Of a stretch of 64,000 nucleotides of DNA, positions 24,782-32,989 are shown piece after piece. The DNA is from Hymenobacter glacieicola (GTDB lineage Bacteria > Bacteroidota > Bacteroidia > Cytophagales > Hymenobacteraceae). Every line of letters begins with the position of its first letter. Position 1 is the stretch's first letter. The DNA lies in the NCBI RefSeq assembly GCF_014640315.1, contig NZ_BMGS01000004.1:1-64000 (forward strand), in the 5' to 3' direction. The notes under the pieces are model-generated. The model did not search any database. It saw nothing but the letters and a program-made list of their open reading frames with translations, and had not been told where the DNA came from. Position numbers and translations under genes: made by a program.

Positions 24782-25372
24782 TTAACCCAGGTGGGCACCG
24801 CGCCGCAGCAGTTCTTGCCGGGCCTGGGCGTATCCGTCGGCGGAAATGGCGCGGGTAGCCGCTTCCAGAAACGTAATGGCAAAGCCTTCCTGCAAGGCAT
24901 CGAGGGCCGAAAAGTTGACGCAATAATCGGCGGCCAGCCCGCACACGTGCACTTCTCGTACGCCGCGCCCGCGCAGGTAGTCGGCTAGGCCGGTGCTTTT
25001 ACGGTGGCCGTTGTCGAAGAAGCCGCTGTACGAGTCAATTTCCGGGTTGGTGCCCTTGCGGAAGATGGCTTCAATGCGGTGCTGCTCCAGGGCCGGGCTG
25101 AATTCGGCCCCGGCCGTGCCCTGCACGCAGTGGTTGGGCCAGAGGGTTTGGGGTAGCCCGTGCAAGTCAATCAGCTCGAAGGGCTGACGGCCGGGGTGCT
25201 GGCTGGCAAAGCTCTGATGATCAGCCGGGTGCCAGTCCTGGGTAGCTACCACCAACTCGTACTGGCTCTGCAGCTGGTTTACGAGGGGCAGAATTTCGTG
25301 GCCACCCGCTACGGCCAAGGAGCCGCCGGGTAAGAAGTCATTTTGAATGTCAATCAACAAAAGTGCTTGCAT
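24782..25372 (-). CDS. pncA: Nicotinamidase
   Basis: 196 residues. The catalytic triad positions are visible: D8 in LLIDIQNDF, K106 in FRKGT and C151 in GLAADYCVNFSA. Metal ligands are D46 and H48 in ATQDWHP and H81 in PNHCVQGT. The enzyme hydrolyses nicotinamide to nicotinate and ammonia in the cytosol for NAD salvage. The length is usual. It lies divergent from the BLUF gene at 25529 with 156 bp between, where both promoters must lie. Confidence 0.95.
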   Translation of the reverse strand: MQALLLIDIQNDFLPGGSLAVAGGHEILPLVNQLQSQYELVVATQDWHPADHQSFASQHPGRQPFELIDLHGLPQTLWPNHCVQGTAGAEFSPALEQHRIEAIFRKGTNPEIDSYSGFFDNGHRKSTGLADYLRGRGVREVHVCGLAADYCVNFSALDALQEGFAITFLEAATRAISADGYAQARQELLRRGAHLG

Positions 25373-25528
25373 GGACGTCAGGAGAAAAACTGGACGGTTG
25401 GACTTTGCCGGCCCAAATTAGGAAGCTGGGAAATCAAATAGGGATGAAATCAAGTCGACTGTAGTAGCACTCAACTCGTATTTTTTAGGACTAGGTAGCT
25501 AGGTTGAAAGTTTATTCTTACTCTCCCC

Positions 25529-25957
25529 ATGAGTTCGCTCCATCATCTTATCTATCAAAGTAACGTAGTGGCCCGACTTTCGGCGCCCGAGCTAGGACGT
25601 TTACTGGAACAATGTCGCTTTCATAATCAGCAGGTCAACATTACGGGTGTGCTGTTGCACGATGGTAGCCGGTTTTTAGGAGTACTGGAAGGGGCCCCGG
25701 AAGCCGTGGCAGCCGTATTCAGCCGCATCGAGGCAGATTGCCGCCACACCGGCGTGCAGGTACTGGCCGATGGCCCTATTTCGCACCGGCAGTTTGCCTG
25801 CTGGACGATGGGCTTGGTGGATGACGTCAGCCAGCCCGGCGGAGTAGGCGGCGAGGCCATTCCGTGCATGCACACCGTGACGGATGCGGGCTTGTGGCTG
25901 CTGCTGCGCGAGTTTCAGGTGGGGGCGGGGCACCCGCTTCTTTCGCTGCCTGGTTAA
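25529..25957 (+). CDS. BLUF-domain protein lacking the photocycle glutamine
   Basis: 142 residues, a single-domain BLUF protein. Tyr9 (LIYQS) and Asn33 (HNQQVNITGVLL) of the flavin pocket are kept, and Trp/Met occur in FACWTMGL. The residue that should be the switching glutamine is Gly51 (SRFLGVLEG instead of FLQVLEG), 18 residues after the Asn as in AppA-type domains. Without this Gln, known BLUF proteins lose the red-shifted signalling state, so this protein may bind flavin but probably does not signal by the usual route. A paralogue that keeps the Gln but is broken by a stop lies at 8347. Divergent from pncA. Confidence 0.88.
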   Translation: MSSLHHLIYQSNVVARLSAPELGRLLEQCRFHNQQVNITGVLLHDGSRFLGVLEGAPEAVAAVFSRIEADCRHTGVQVLADGPISHRQFACWTMGLVDDVSQPGGVGGEAIPCMHTVTDAGLWLLLREFQVGAGHPLLSLPG

Positions 25958-26065
25958 GTGCCGTTGCGGGGCCGCGGCGCGCCGGGGCCCGGTTTCCTGC
26001 CTACCTTGCACGCCGTGGGCCCGAACCGCGCCGCTGGTGGCTGAGTGGGGGGCCTCGTTGTGCGT

Positions 26066-26995
26066 ATGACTCTGTTTTCTACCCCGCGTATTTTCTGGTT
26101 GATTGGGTTGCTGGCGCTGCCGCTCGTGAGCGTGGCTCAAGGCGCTAGCCCGGCCCGGGCAGTGGCCGGCACCCAGGTCTGGCTGACGCCCCCGCCCGGC
26201 TTTACGTCCGCGGCGGGCCTGTCGGGCTTCCGGCGGGGTGGGGCCGTGCTGCAGGTGTATGATTTGAAGGGCAGCAACTATTACCGCCAGGCCGCTGGCT
26301 TCAACCCGGCGCGGTTTGAGGCCCGGGGCGGCAAGGTGCTGGAGTTTCGGGAAGTAGTCGGCACCTACCCGGCCCGACTGGTGCGAGTGCAGCTCGGGGC
26401 AGCCCAGGAATCAGCCCAGCTCCTTTTCGGCGACTCCACCTTTGCCGTGCTGCTGGATGCGCGCTACCCCGCCGCCGATACGGCTACCGCTACGGCCCTG
26501 CGGCGCAGCCTGCTTACGGCCACCTACCAGAAGGCCGGCCCGGCCAGCCCTACCTCCCTCGCCGACGCCGTATTTGCCCTGGAAGAGAAAAAGTCGCCGT
26601 TTGCCTTGGCCGAAGCTCAAAACGGGCAGTACACCTACACCCTGGGCGGGCAGCGCCGTCCCGACTACGGCACCGAGCCCGTCGTAACCATCACAACCCT
26701 GCCCTACAACCCCTCCCTTACCGCCGCCGATATCAGCCAGCAGGCCCTGGGCCGGCGCGCGGGCCTCACCGGCTACTCGGCCCGCAAGATGTCTTCCACG
26801 AAAGTAAACGAGCTGGTAACCTACGAAACCGAAGGGTTTGCGCAACTGCAGGGCCAGCGGGTGCTCGTGTACCAGCAAGTCAGCCTAATTGGGAGCACGG
26901 CCGTGGTGCTGCAGGGCGTGGCCCGCCAGGACTTCGACGCCGCCCTGGCCCAGTTCAAGTCCCTGACCCACACCATTACGGCCCGCAGGAAGTAG
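26066..26995 (+). CDS. Secreted protein of unknown function
   Basis: 309 residues from ATG 26066, where a signal peptide starts (TPRIFWLIGLLALPLVSVAQG). The mature part begins VWLTPPPGFTSAAGLSGFRR, a pattern like that of proteins predicted to be exported that relate to growth or stress, with repeated strands (FAVLLDARYPAAD, YTYTLGGQRRPDYG, VTITTLPYNPSLT, ELVTYETEGFAQLQGQRV). No catalytic motif is seen. Probably periplasmic or surface-exposed. Single gene. Confidence 0.65.
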   Translation: MTLFSTPRIFWLIGLLALPLVSVAQGASPARAVAGTQVWLTPPPGFTSAAGLSGFRRGGAVLQVYDLKGSNYYRQAAGFNPARFEARGGKVLEFREVVGTYPARLVRVQLGAAQESAQLLFGDSTFAVLLDARYPAADTATATALRRSLLTATYQKAGPASPTSLADAVFALEEKKSPFALAEAQNGQYTYTLGGQRRPDYGTEPVVTITTLPYNPSLTAADISQQALGRRAGLTGYSARKMSSTKVNELVTYETEGFAQLQGQRVLVYQQVSLIGSTAVVLQGVARQDFDAALAQFKSLTHTITARRK

Positions 26996-27212
26996 CAAGG
27001 GGGAAGTAGTTGCCGACTGCGGCCCAGCGCTTTCCCGCGGGCTTCGCCGGGTGGCAGTCTGGCAGGCTGAAGCTCTCCGTCCGGCGCAAGCAACTGCCAG
27101 CATCAGACAGCCAGGGCGGCGGTACGCGGAAAGGGTAGCGCCACCCTTAGTTGAAACGAGCCCGGCCCAAATTCATCTGCCCGGAAGTTTAACCAGGCAA
27201 ATCACCCACACG

Positions 27213-27734
27213 CTACCCGCCCGTGAAGGCGAACTGCGCCAGCTGCTGCCAGGGGCCGTTCTGGTAGGCCCAAAGCGTGAGCCCCGTGCCCGTGGCCTCG
27301 AACGGGACGAACTGCGCCGCCAGCTCCTGGTGCAGGGCGCGAGCTACGGCCGGCTCGACTTTGTTTTGGACCGTAACGTGGGGCTTGAGGCGCTGCTGAT
27401 CCTGGGGCGTCAGCCACGCGGCCCAGGTGGCTTGCAGCTGCTTATGCAGCTGTTGCAAGCTGTCATTCTGTAACTCGTAGGCCACCCCACGCCCCAGAAA
27501 CCGCAGACCTGACACCCGCAGGGGCAGCACGGGAGTGTGGGCCGCTACCTGGGCCAGGTGGTCGGCAACGGCGGGAGCCTCCGGGCCGGGTAAGTGGTGA
27601 AACAGCGTGACATGGGCCTGCAGGTAGTTGCGCGCGGGCGGGAAATGCTGCTGGCGCAACTCATTGAAGTAGGCTTGCGCGGCCGCATCAAGCGTGAGCG
27701 TCAGAATAAGGGGCGCGGGGGTAGCTGAGAGCAT
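27213..27734 (-). CDS. 2'-5' RNA ligase / 2H phosphoesterase family protein
   Basis: 173 residues, the normal size. The two HxT/S motifs that form the active site are H41-V-T43 in AHVTLFHHL and H119-V-T121 in KPHVTVQNK. LTLTLDAAAQAYFNELRQ is the usual start. The family joins or opens 2'-5' phosphodiester or cyclic-phosphate links in RNA and nucleotides; the cellular substrate in bacteria is mostly unknown. Cytosolic, single gene. Confidence 0.88.
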   Translation of the reverse strand: MLSATPAPLILTLTLDAAAQAYFNELRQQHFPPARNYLQAHVTLFHHLPGPEAPAVADHLAQVAAHTPVLPLRVSGLRFLGRGVAYELQNDSLQQLHKQLQATWAAWLTPQDQQRLKPHVTVQNKVEPAVARALHQELAAQFVPFEATGTGLTLWAYQNGPWQQLAQFAFTGG

Positions 27735-27874
27735 AAAACAACAACGGGTACATCAGCAGTACGGGCTACCACCTCAACCAGGATGGGTAGGGCCCCGAAA
27801 AACGGCGGGGTTAGCACGGTAGCGGGCTACCCCTCGGCTGGTACGTGGTAGTTAGTGGGCCCGGCCAAACCCCG

Positions 27875-27881
27875 TATCTTG
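27875..27881 (+). promoter_or_regulatory. Possible -7 box, TATCTTG
   Basis: TATCTTG resembles the Bacteroidota -7 consensus TAnnTTTG and ends only five bases before ATG 27887, implying a nearly leaderless transcript. A TTAG about 20 bases upstream is a weak -33 match. Confidence 0.3.
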
Positions 27882-27886
27882 CCCCT

Positions 27887-28696
27887 ATGCCTGACCACGC
27901 CACTTACCTGGAACTCAACCGCGCGCTTTGGAACGCCAAAACCGAGTATCATTTGCGCTCCGATTTCTACGATGTAGCCGGCTTTCGGCAGGGTCGAACT
28001 TCGCTCAAGGAAATTGAGCTGGCCTTGTTAGGGGACGTGCGGGGGCAGCGGGTGCTGCACCTGCAGTGCCATTTCGGGCAGGATACTCTTTCCCTGGCCC
28101 GGCTTGGGGCCCAGGTAACGGGCGTCGACCTTTCCGATGAGGGAATTAAAGCCGCCCGCCAGCTGGCCACTGACCTGCAGCTGTCCGCCGAGTTCGTGTG
28201 CTGCGACGTGTACAGCCTACCCGCACATCTGCCCCCGGAGCCCGGCTTCGACCTAGTGTACACCACCTACGGCGTGCTGGGCTGGCTACCCGATCTGGAC
28301 CGTTGGGCGGCCGTGGTACGCCGTTACCTGCGCCCCGGGGGCCGGCTGCTCCTGGTGGAAATGCACCCGGTAGTCTGGATGTTCGACAGTCAGTTTACGC
28401 GGGTAGAGTACAGCTACTTCAACCGGGAAACCATTGAGGAAATAAGCGTGGGAACCTACGCCGAACCAGAAGCCCCACTGGCTAACCCATCCGTATCGTG
28501 GAACCACGACCTGGGCGAAGTACTGGGTAGCCTGCGCCGGCAGGGCCTGGAGCTGACCGACTTTCAGGAATACGACTTCTCGCCCTACAACTGCTTTGCG
28601 GGCATGCAGGAAACCACGCCCGGCCGTTTCCAGCTCGCGGCCCTGCCCGGCAAGCTCCCCCTGATTTACTCCCTGCTGATGCACCGGCCCGCGTAG
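27887..28696 (+). CDS. Class I SAM-dependent methyltransferase
   Basis: 269 residues from ATG 27887. Motif I is RVLHLQCHFGQDTLSLARLG, motif II VTGVDLSDEGIKAAR, and the post-motif region FVCCDVYSLP...FDLVYTTYGVLGWLPDL and YLRPGGRLLLVEMHP. This is the Methyltransf_25/11 type in a subgroup common in Bacteroidota with an N-terminal LNRALWNAKTEYHLRSDFYD. Small-molecule methylation is likely; substrate unknown. Convergent with the T9SS cargo gene, with a shared hairpin between. Confidence 0.9.
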   Translation: MPDHATYLELNRALWNAKTEYHLRSDFYDVAGFRQGRTSLKEIELALLGDVRGQRVLHLQCHFGQDTLSLARLGAQVTGVDLSDEGIKAARQLATDLQLSAEFVCCDVYSLPAHLPPEPGFDLVYTTYGVLGWLPDLDRWAAVVRRYLRPGGRLLLVEMHPVVWMFDSQFTRVEYSYFNRETIEEISVGTYAEPEAPLANPSVSWNHDLGEVLGSLRRQGLELTDFQEYDFSPYNCFAGMQETTPGRFQLAALPGKLPLIYSLLMHRPA

Positions 28697-28718
28697 CGGC
28701 ATCACACGGCAGAAGGCC

Positions 28719-28759
28719 AAAACCATAGGCCCGCAGCACTGCCGCGGGCCTATGGTTTT
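28719..28759. terminator. Bidirectional terminator
   Basis: AAAACCATAGGCCCGC pairs with GCGGGCCTATGGTTTT (16 bp) across a 9-nt loop. With A-runs on the left and T-runs on the right it can serve both the methyltransferase (+) and the T9SS cargo gene (-). Confidence 0.92.
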
Positions 28760-28781
28760 AAGCAGCAGAAAAGCCAAGTGG

Positions 28782-30338
28782 TTAGTTGCCCGGACCGGCC
28801 AGTACTACTCGGGCGGTGCTGGTAGCGCCGGCCTGCTGCACCCGCAGCAAGTACAGCCCGGCCACTAGCCCCTGGGTGGGCACCTGTACAGGGCCAACAC
28901 CCGCCGCCGATTGGAGGTGGCGTACCACCTGGCCGCGGGCGTTCAGTAAGTCCAGGCTGCTGGGCAGTTCCGGGGCGGGTAGCAGCACCCGCAGCTCTTC
29001 CCGGGCTGGATTGGGGTAGGTGGTGACGGTAAGCGGCTCGGTACTTACTACCTGCACCGAAGAGTAGGCCACGCTGCCATCCACATCATGCATGGCGAGG
29101 CGGTAGTAGGCCTTACCGGCCAGCGGGTAAGGGTCGGTGGCGGTGTAGCGTTGGCCGCTGGGCCGGTTGCTGGCCTTCACCCGGGTTACGGGCTGCCAGT
29201 TGGTGGCCGTGGCGCTGCGCTCCACTTCAAAGTATGCCGCCAACTGCTCGCTCGACGTCAGCCAGCGTAGTTGCACTCCGCTGCCCGCCCGGGTAGCCCG
29301 GAAGCTGACCAGGGTAACGGGCAGGGGCAGGGCGCCGGGCAAACTCACGGCGTCGCCGCGGGAGCAGCCGAAAGCTGAGCCGTAGGAGCTGCCGGAGTAG
29401 TTGCCGGTGAGGCGGTCAATCTTGTAGATCGTGCCCCCGTCGGCATCCACGGCGTACACGTTACCGTCGCGGTCCGTGAACATGGAGCCGATGTTTTGCT
29501 GGGTAGGAATGGGGGCAGTAGGAACGGTGGTGGTGCCGGCGGGAGCCGTAGCGGGGTTGCGGATGGTCAGGAATTTGTCTTCCAGCCCCAGGTAGCTGAC
29601 CAGATTGCCGGTGCGCACGTCATACACCCAGTCCTGAATCCCACCTTCTGGCGCCGGGCCGTTGTCGCCGCTGGCCAGGTAAGCCTGCACCTGAGCTTGG
29701 TAAGTAGCTACCACGGCGGCCGTAGCGGGCTCCGACGTGTCCAGGGTAAGCCAGGCCGGAGCAGCCGTGGTGAAGGGTGCCAATTGAATGGTTCCTACGT
29801 ACAGGCGCAGGTCGGCAATCCGGGTAGAACCCGTCAAGAAGTTGGCAATTACCCGGGCCGTGGCCCCGCCCACGTAATACTCCGAGCTGGCACCCCCATC
29901 CCCAATAAAGTTGAAGGTCTGGCGAATGTTGCGCACTTCAACCTCTCCAAAAACCAGCGGCGACAGGCCCGTAGTAGGAGCGGGCGGCGGGGTCACGGTG
30001 CCCAAACTGGTGGCCTGCGCCGTGCCCAGGGCCACCTGGTACAGGGTAGGGGGCGTGTCGAAGTTGGCCATCGTGACGGGCTGCTGCACGCTCATGGCGT
30101 ACAGGCTCGTGGGGTTGGCGTCATCGAAGCCCAGGGCGTTCAGGATCAGCGGCGTAGTGCCATCCGTGACGGTTCCTATGGGAGTCAGGGAACCATCGGT
30201 ATTTACTTGCTGCAGCACCGACGGGTTGCCCGCGCTGGCCGGACAAGGAGCCGTAACGGCGTAGCTGTTCGTGGGAAGTTGGGCCCAACCCGAATGTCCA
30301 CTAAGCAAGATACAGAAGGAGAGTAGTGTTTTCTTCAT
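28782..30338 (-). CDS. Secreted protein with T9SS C-terminal sorting domain
   Basis: 518 residues: signal peptide (MKKTLLSFCILLSGHSGWAQ), then a beta-rich N-terminal region of about 320 residues with TDRDGNVYAVDADGGTIYKIDRLTG (a propeller-like strand), then a fibronectin-like part beginning LPVTLVSFRATRAGSGVQLRW. The last 80 residues, VTTYPNPAREELRVLLPAPE through GLVAGLYLLRVQQ, are a type A sorting domain for the type IX secretion system. The protein should pass the outer membrane and be attached or released at the surface. The function of the N-terminal domain is unknown. Confidence 0.9.
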   Translation of the reverse strand: MKKTLLSFCILLSGHSGWAQLPTNSYAVTAPCPASAGNPSVLQQVNTDGSLTPIGTVTDGTTPLILNALGFDDANPTSLYAMSVQQPVTMANFDTPPTLYQVALGTAQATSLGTVTPPPAPTTGLSPLVFGEVEVRNIRQTFNFIGDGGASSEYYVGGATARVIANFLTGSTRIADLRLYVGTIQLAPFTTAAPAWLTLDTSEPATAAVVATYQAQVQAYLASGDNGPAPEGGIQDWVYDVRTGNLVSYLGLEDKFLTIRNPATAPAGTTTVPTAPIPTQQNIGSMFTDRDGNVYAVDADGGTIYKIDRLTGNYSGSSYGSAFGCSRGDAVSLPGALPLPVTLVSFRATRAGSGVQLRWLTSSEQLAAYFEVERSATATNWQPVTRVKASNRPSGQRYTATDPYPLAGKAYYRLAMHDVDGSVAYSSVQVVSTEPLTVTTYPNPAREELRVLLPAPELPSSLDLLNARGQVVRHLQSAAGVGPVQVPTQGLVAGLYLLRVQQAGATSTARVVLAGPGN

Positions 30339-30631
30339 TTTGGGAAAGGACCAAGGGTGAATGAAAATCAGTAAGTAGCTGAACGCTTACTGATTACTGG
30401 ATAAGTAAGATAAGCAGAGACGGGCTATAAACTCTGGTTTCTCAGAAATGGATGCGCATTTTCCCTATTATATTTTACAATTCGTCTAAAAAATGTTCCA
30501 CGTCGGCAGAAAAGTTACACGCCCGACAAGCCAATGGGTAACCTAGGCACCGGGCAAATCAAGCCGGTTGAATTAGCCGTCAGGATCTGCGCATATTTGG
30601 TTTTTCGACTACCCCACCCGCCCGCCCGACT

Positions 30632-31897
30632 ATGTCCTACACCCTGCTTGTTCGCCACTGCAACCACCTGCTGACCATGGCCGGGCCTGACGCCAGCCGG
30701 CCCCTGGCGGGCCCAGCCTTGCGCGAGTGGCGCAGCATTCCGGATGGCTACGTGGCCTGCCGCCACAACCGGATTGTGGCCGTCGGGCCGATGACAGAAC
30801 TAGATGAAGCACAGATAACGCCGGAAACGGAAGTGCTGGAAGCGCGGGGCCGGGTTGTGATGCCCGGGCTGGTGGAGTGTCATACGCACTTGGTGTTCGG
30901 CGGAAACCGCGCCGCGGAGTTTCAGCGCAAGCTCCAGGGCGAGTCGTACCTGGATATTCTGGCCAGCGGGGGCGGCATCCTGAGTACGGTGCACGCCACC
31001 CGCGCCGCCTCCGATGCCGAGCTGCTAGCCAATGCCCTCCACCACCTGGCCGGCTTCCGGCACTACGGCGTGACAACCCTTGAGGCCAAAAGCGGCTACG
31101 GGCTGGATGCGGCTACTGAGCTGCGCCTGCTCCGCATTGCCCAGCAGGCGGCCGCCTTGCAGCCCGCCCGGGTAGTTTCTACCTTCCTGGGGGCCCACGT
31201 ACCCGGCCCCGAATACCGGGGCCGCCCCGCCGAATACCTGGCCATGCTGGCCGCGGAGGTGTTACCCCAGCTGCAGCCTGAGCAGACGCCCTACGTGGAT
31301 ATTTTCTGCGAGCAGGGCGCCTTTTCCGTGGAGGAGTCGCGCCGCTACCTGCTGCGGGCCCGGGAGCTGGGTTTTGGGCTGAAAATCCATGCCGAGCAGT
31401 TACACGATTTGGGCGGCTGCGAAATGGCCGCCGCCCTGGGCGCCGTGAGCGTGGACCACTGCGACTACCTCACGCCGGCCGGAGCGGCCCGCATCGCGGC
31501 CCTGTCGGGTGGGCGCACGGTGGGCGTGCTGCTGCCGCTGGTGCCGCTGTTTCTGCGTCAGGAGCAGTATGCGCCGGGCCGGCAGTTTATCGAGGCCGGA
31601 TTGCCCGTTGCCATCAGCACCGATTTCAATCCTGGTTCCTGCCCCAGCAAAAACCTATGGTTGGCCTTGTCCGTGGCCTGCCTGAAAATGGGCCTGACGC
31701 CCCACGAAGCCCTGGCGGCAGTTACGCGCAATGCCGCCTGGGCCATCGGGCAGCAGCAGGAATGCGGCAGCCTGGAGCCCGGCAAGCGCGCCGACATCCT
31801 GGTGCTGGACGTGCCCACACCCGAAGAAATTCCCTACTGGCTGGGCGAAAACCCCGTACGCCAGGTTATCATCGGTGGCGTGCTGCAACAGAGCTAG
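30632..31897 (+). CDS. hutI: Imidazolonepropionase
   Basis: 421 residues of the amidohydrolase superfamily. The metal motif H84-T-H86 is in VECHTHLVFGGNRAAEF, followed by GGGILSTVHATRAAS. Further ligands appear in KIHAEQLHDLGG and the Asp in AISTDFNPGS. The C-terminal beta domain ends with GKRADILVLDVP and GVLQQS. HutI opens the imidazolone ring to N-formimino-L-glutamate in histidine degradation. The other hut genes are not in this window. Divergent from the T9SS cargo gene; no terminator of its own is clear, since the nearest hairpin carries its T-run on the other strand. Confidence 0.94.
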   Translation: MSYTLLVRHCNHLLTMAGPDASRPLAGPALREWRSIPDGYVACRHNRIVAVGPMTELDEAQITPETEVLEARGRVVMPGLVECHTHLVFGGNRAAEFQRKLQGESYLDILASGGGILSTVHATRAASDAELLANALHHLAGFRHYGVTTLEAKSGYGLDAATELRLLRIAQQAAALQPARVVSTFLGAHVPGPEYRGRPAEYLAMLAAEVLPQLQPEQTPYVDIFCEQGAFSVEESRRYLLRARELGFGLKIHAEQLHDLGGCEMAAALGAVSVDHCDYLTPAGAARIAALSGGRTVGVLLPLVPLFLRQEQYAPGRQFIEAGLPVAISTDFNPGSCPSKNLWLALSVACLKMGLTPHEALAAVTRNAAWAIGQQQECGSLEPGKRADILVLDVPTPEEIPYWLGENPVRQVIIGGVLQQS

Positions 31898-31927
31898 TAA
31901 GAAGATGCACTCGTTCGAGCCGCGCAT

Positions 31928-31958
31928 AAAAAAGCCCGACTGCTAAGGGCAGCCGGGC
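31928..31958 (-). terminator. Terminator of the sigma-factor operon
   Basis: On the minus strand, GCCCGGCTGC and GCAGTCGGGC pair with one G-T wobble and are followed by six Ts. It lies 25 bases past the stop of the last gene of the operon. Confidence 0.8.
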
Positions 31959-31982
31959 CGGGTAATAAAGTATCAACACGAA

Positions 31983-32963
31983 CTATAATGTAGCTAAATC
32001 GGCTACCAGAGCAGCACGGGTAGTTTCCCTGAGCACGGGACTGAACCGGGTGCCCGCCGCCACAACGCCATCCTGGCGGCCATAGTAGAGTTTGCCCCCA
32101 AGGGTTTGAATAACCACTACGCTAATGGCCGCGCCGGCCGGCGCCCCACCCGTCTGGAAGGTGCCGGGCGCCGTGAAGTCGCACACCCGGAGGCTGCCGT
32201 TGAAGGCGCGGAAGGCGGCAAACACCATGGTATTTTGCTGAGGATCGACGTCTGGGCCGGCCACGTCAACTACAATGGGCTGGGGGCTGGGTGTGCCATA
32301 AAACCGGTCGCAGTTAAACCAGCCCATGCCGGCATCAAACAAAACCTTTCCGATTTCAAGCCGGTACCCGGAAGGCGTGGGGCTGAGGCTGGATTGCGGG
32401 TCCGGATTGAGAAGCCAGGTAAAGCAATTGGTGGTATTAACGCCGGGCACGGGAGCCACAAACAAGCGCATGGAATCCCGGCTGGCCAGGTTAGGCGGAT
32501 TTTGGGTCTGAATCTGGATGGTGGTGCCGGGGCTCAGGCGCAGGCTGGAGTCTTGGGCCGGCTGCAGGAACACTTCGCCCGCCGATTCCAGTAGTCGCCC
32601 GCTGGCCACGGTAGGCCGGTTGCTGAGAATCATGCCGGCCTTATCGAAAATCTCCCGCAGCTCCAGCACCACCGGCCCGGTAACGGGCTGCCCGTTCGCC
32701 CGCAGAAAGGCCCGGGCCGGAATCGTTACCCTCGTGCCCAGGGCGCCGGTAAACTGATTTTGGCGGGTAGGGTCGTAGGTAAGCCGCTGGGTAGGCGCCC
32801 CCAGTTGGGTCAGTACCTCGGTAATGGTGGCGGGAGTGCCTGGGCCGGGAGTTGGCGTGCTGCCATCCTCGCAAATAATCAGGTCGGAGCCGGAATTACA
32901 GCCCGAGAGCAACGGCAGCACCAACAGCAGGGCCGAGAAAAGGAAATTCTTGCGCTGAATCAT
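31983..32963 (-). CDS. Lipoprotein of unknown function
   Basis: 326 residues from ATG 32963, where a lipoprotein signal starts (LLLVLPLLSGC). After a Pro/Gly/Thr linker the protein is beta-rich: LGTRVTIPARAFLRANGQPVTG and LELREIFDKAGMILSNRPTVA resemble the carboxypeptidase-regulatory/ZU5-like fold of Bacteroidota surface lipoproteins. Four Cys are spread over the mature part. Third gene after an ECF sigma factor and its partner, 26 bp behind that gene, so coregulated. Likely anchored in the outer membrane or facing the periplasm. Confidence 0.7.
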   Translation of the reverse strand: MIQRKNFLFSALLLVLPLLSGCNSGSDLIICEDGSTPTPGPGTPATITEVLTQLGAPTQRLTYDPTRQNQFTGALGTRVTIPARAFLRANGQPVTGPVVLELREIFDKAGMILSNRPTVASGRLLESAGEVFLQPAQDSSLRLSPGTTIQIQTQNPPNLASRDSMRLFVAPVPGVNTTNCFTWLLNPDPQSSLSPTPSGYRLEIGKVLFDAGMGWFNCDRFYGTPSPQPIVVDVAGPDVDPQQNTMVFAAFRAFNGSLRVCDFTAPGTFQTGGAPAGAAISVVVIQTLGGKLYYGRQDGVVAAGTRFSPVLRETTRAALVADLATL

Positions 32964-32989
32964 AATAGGAAGAGTTATTGAATAAAAAA

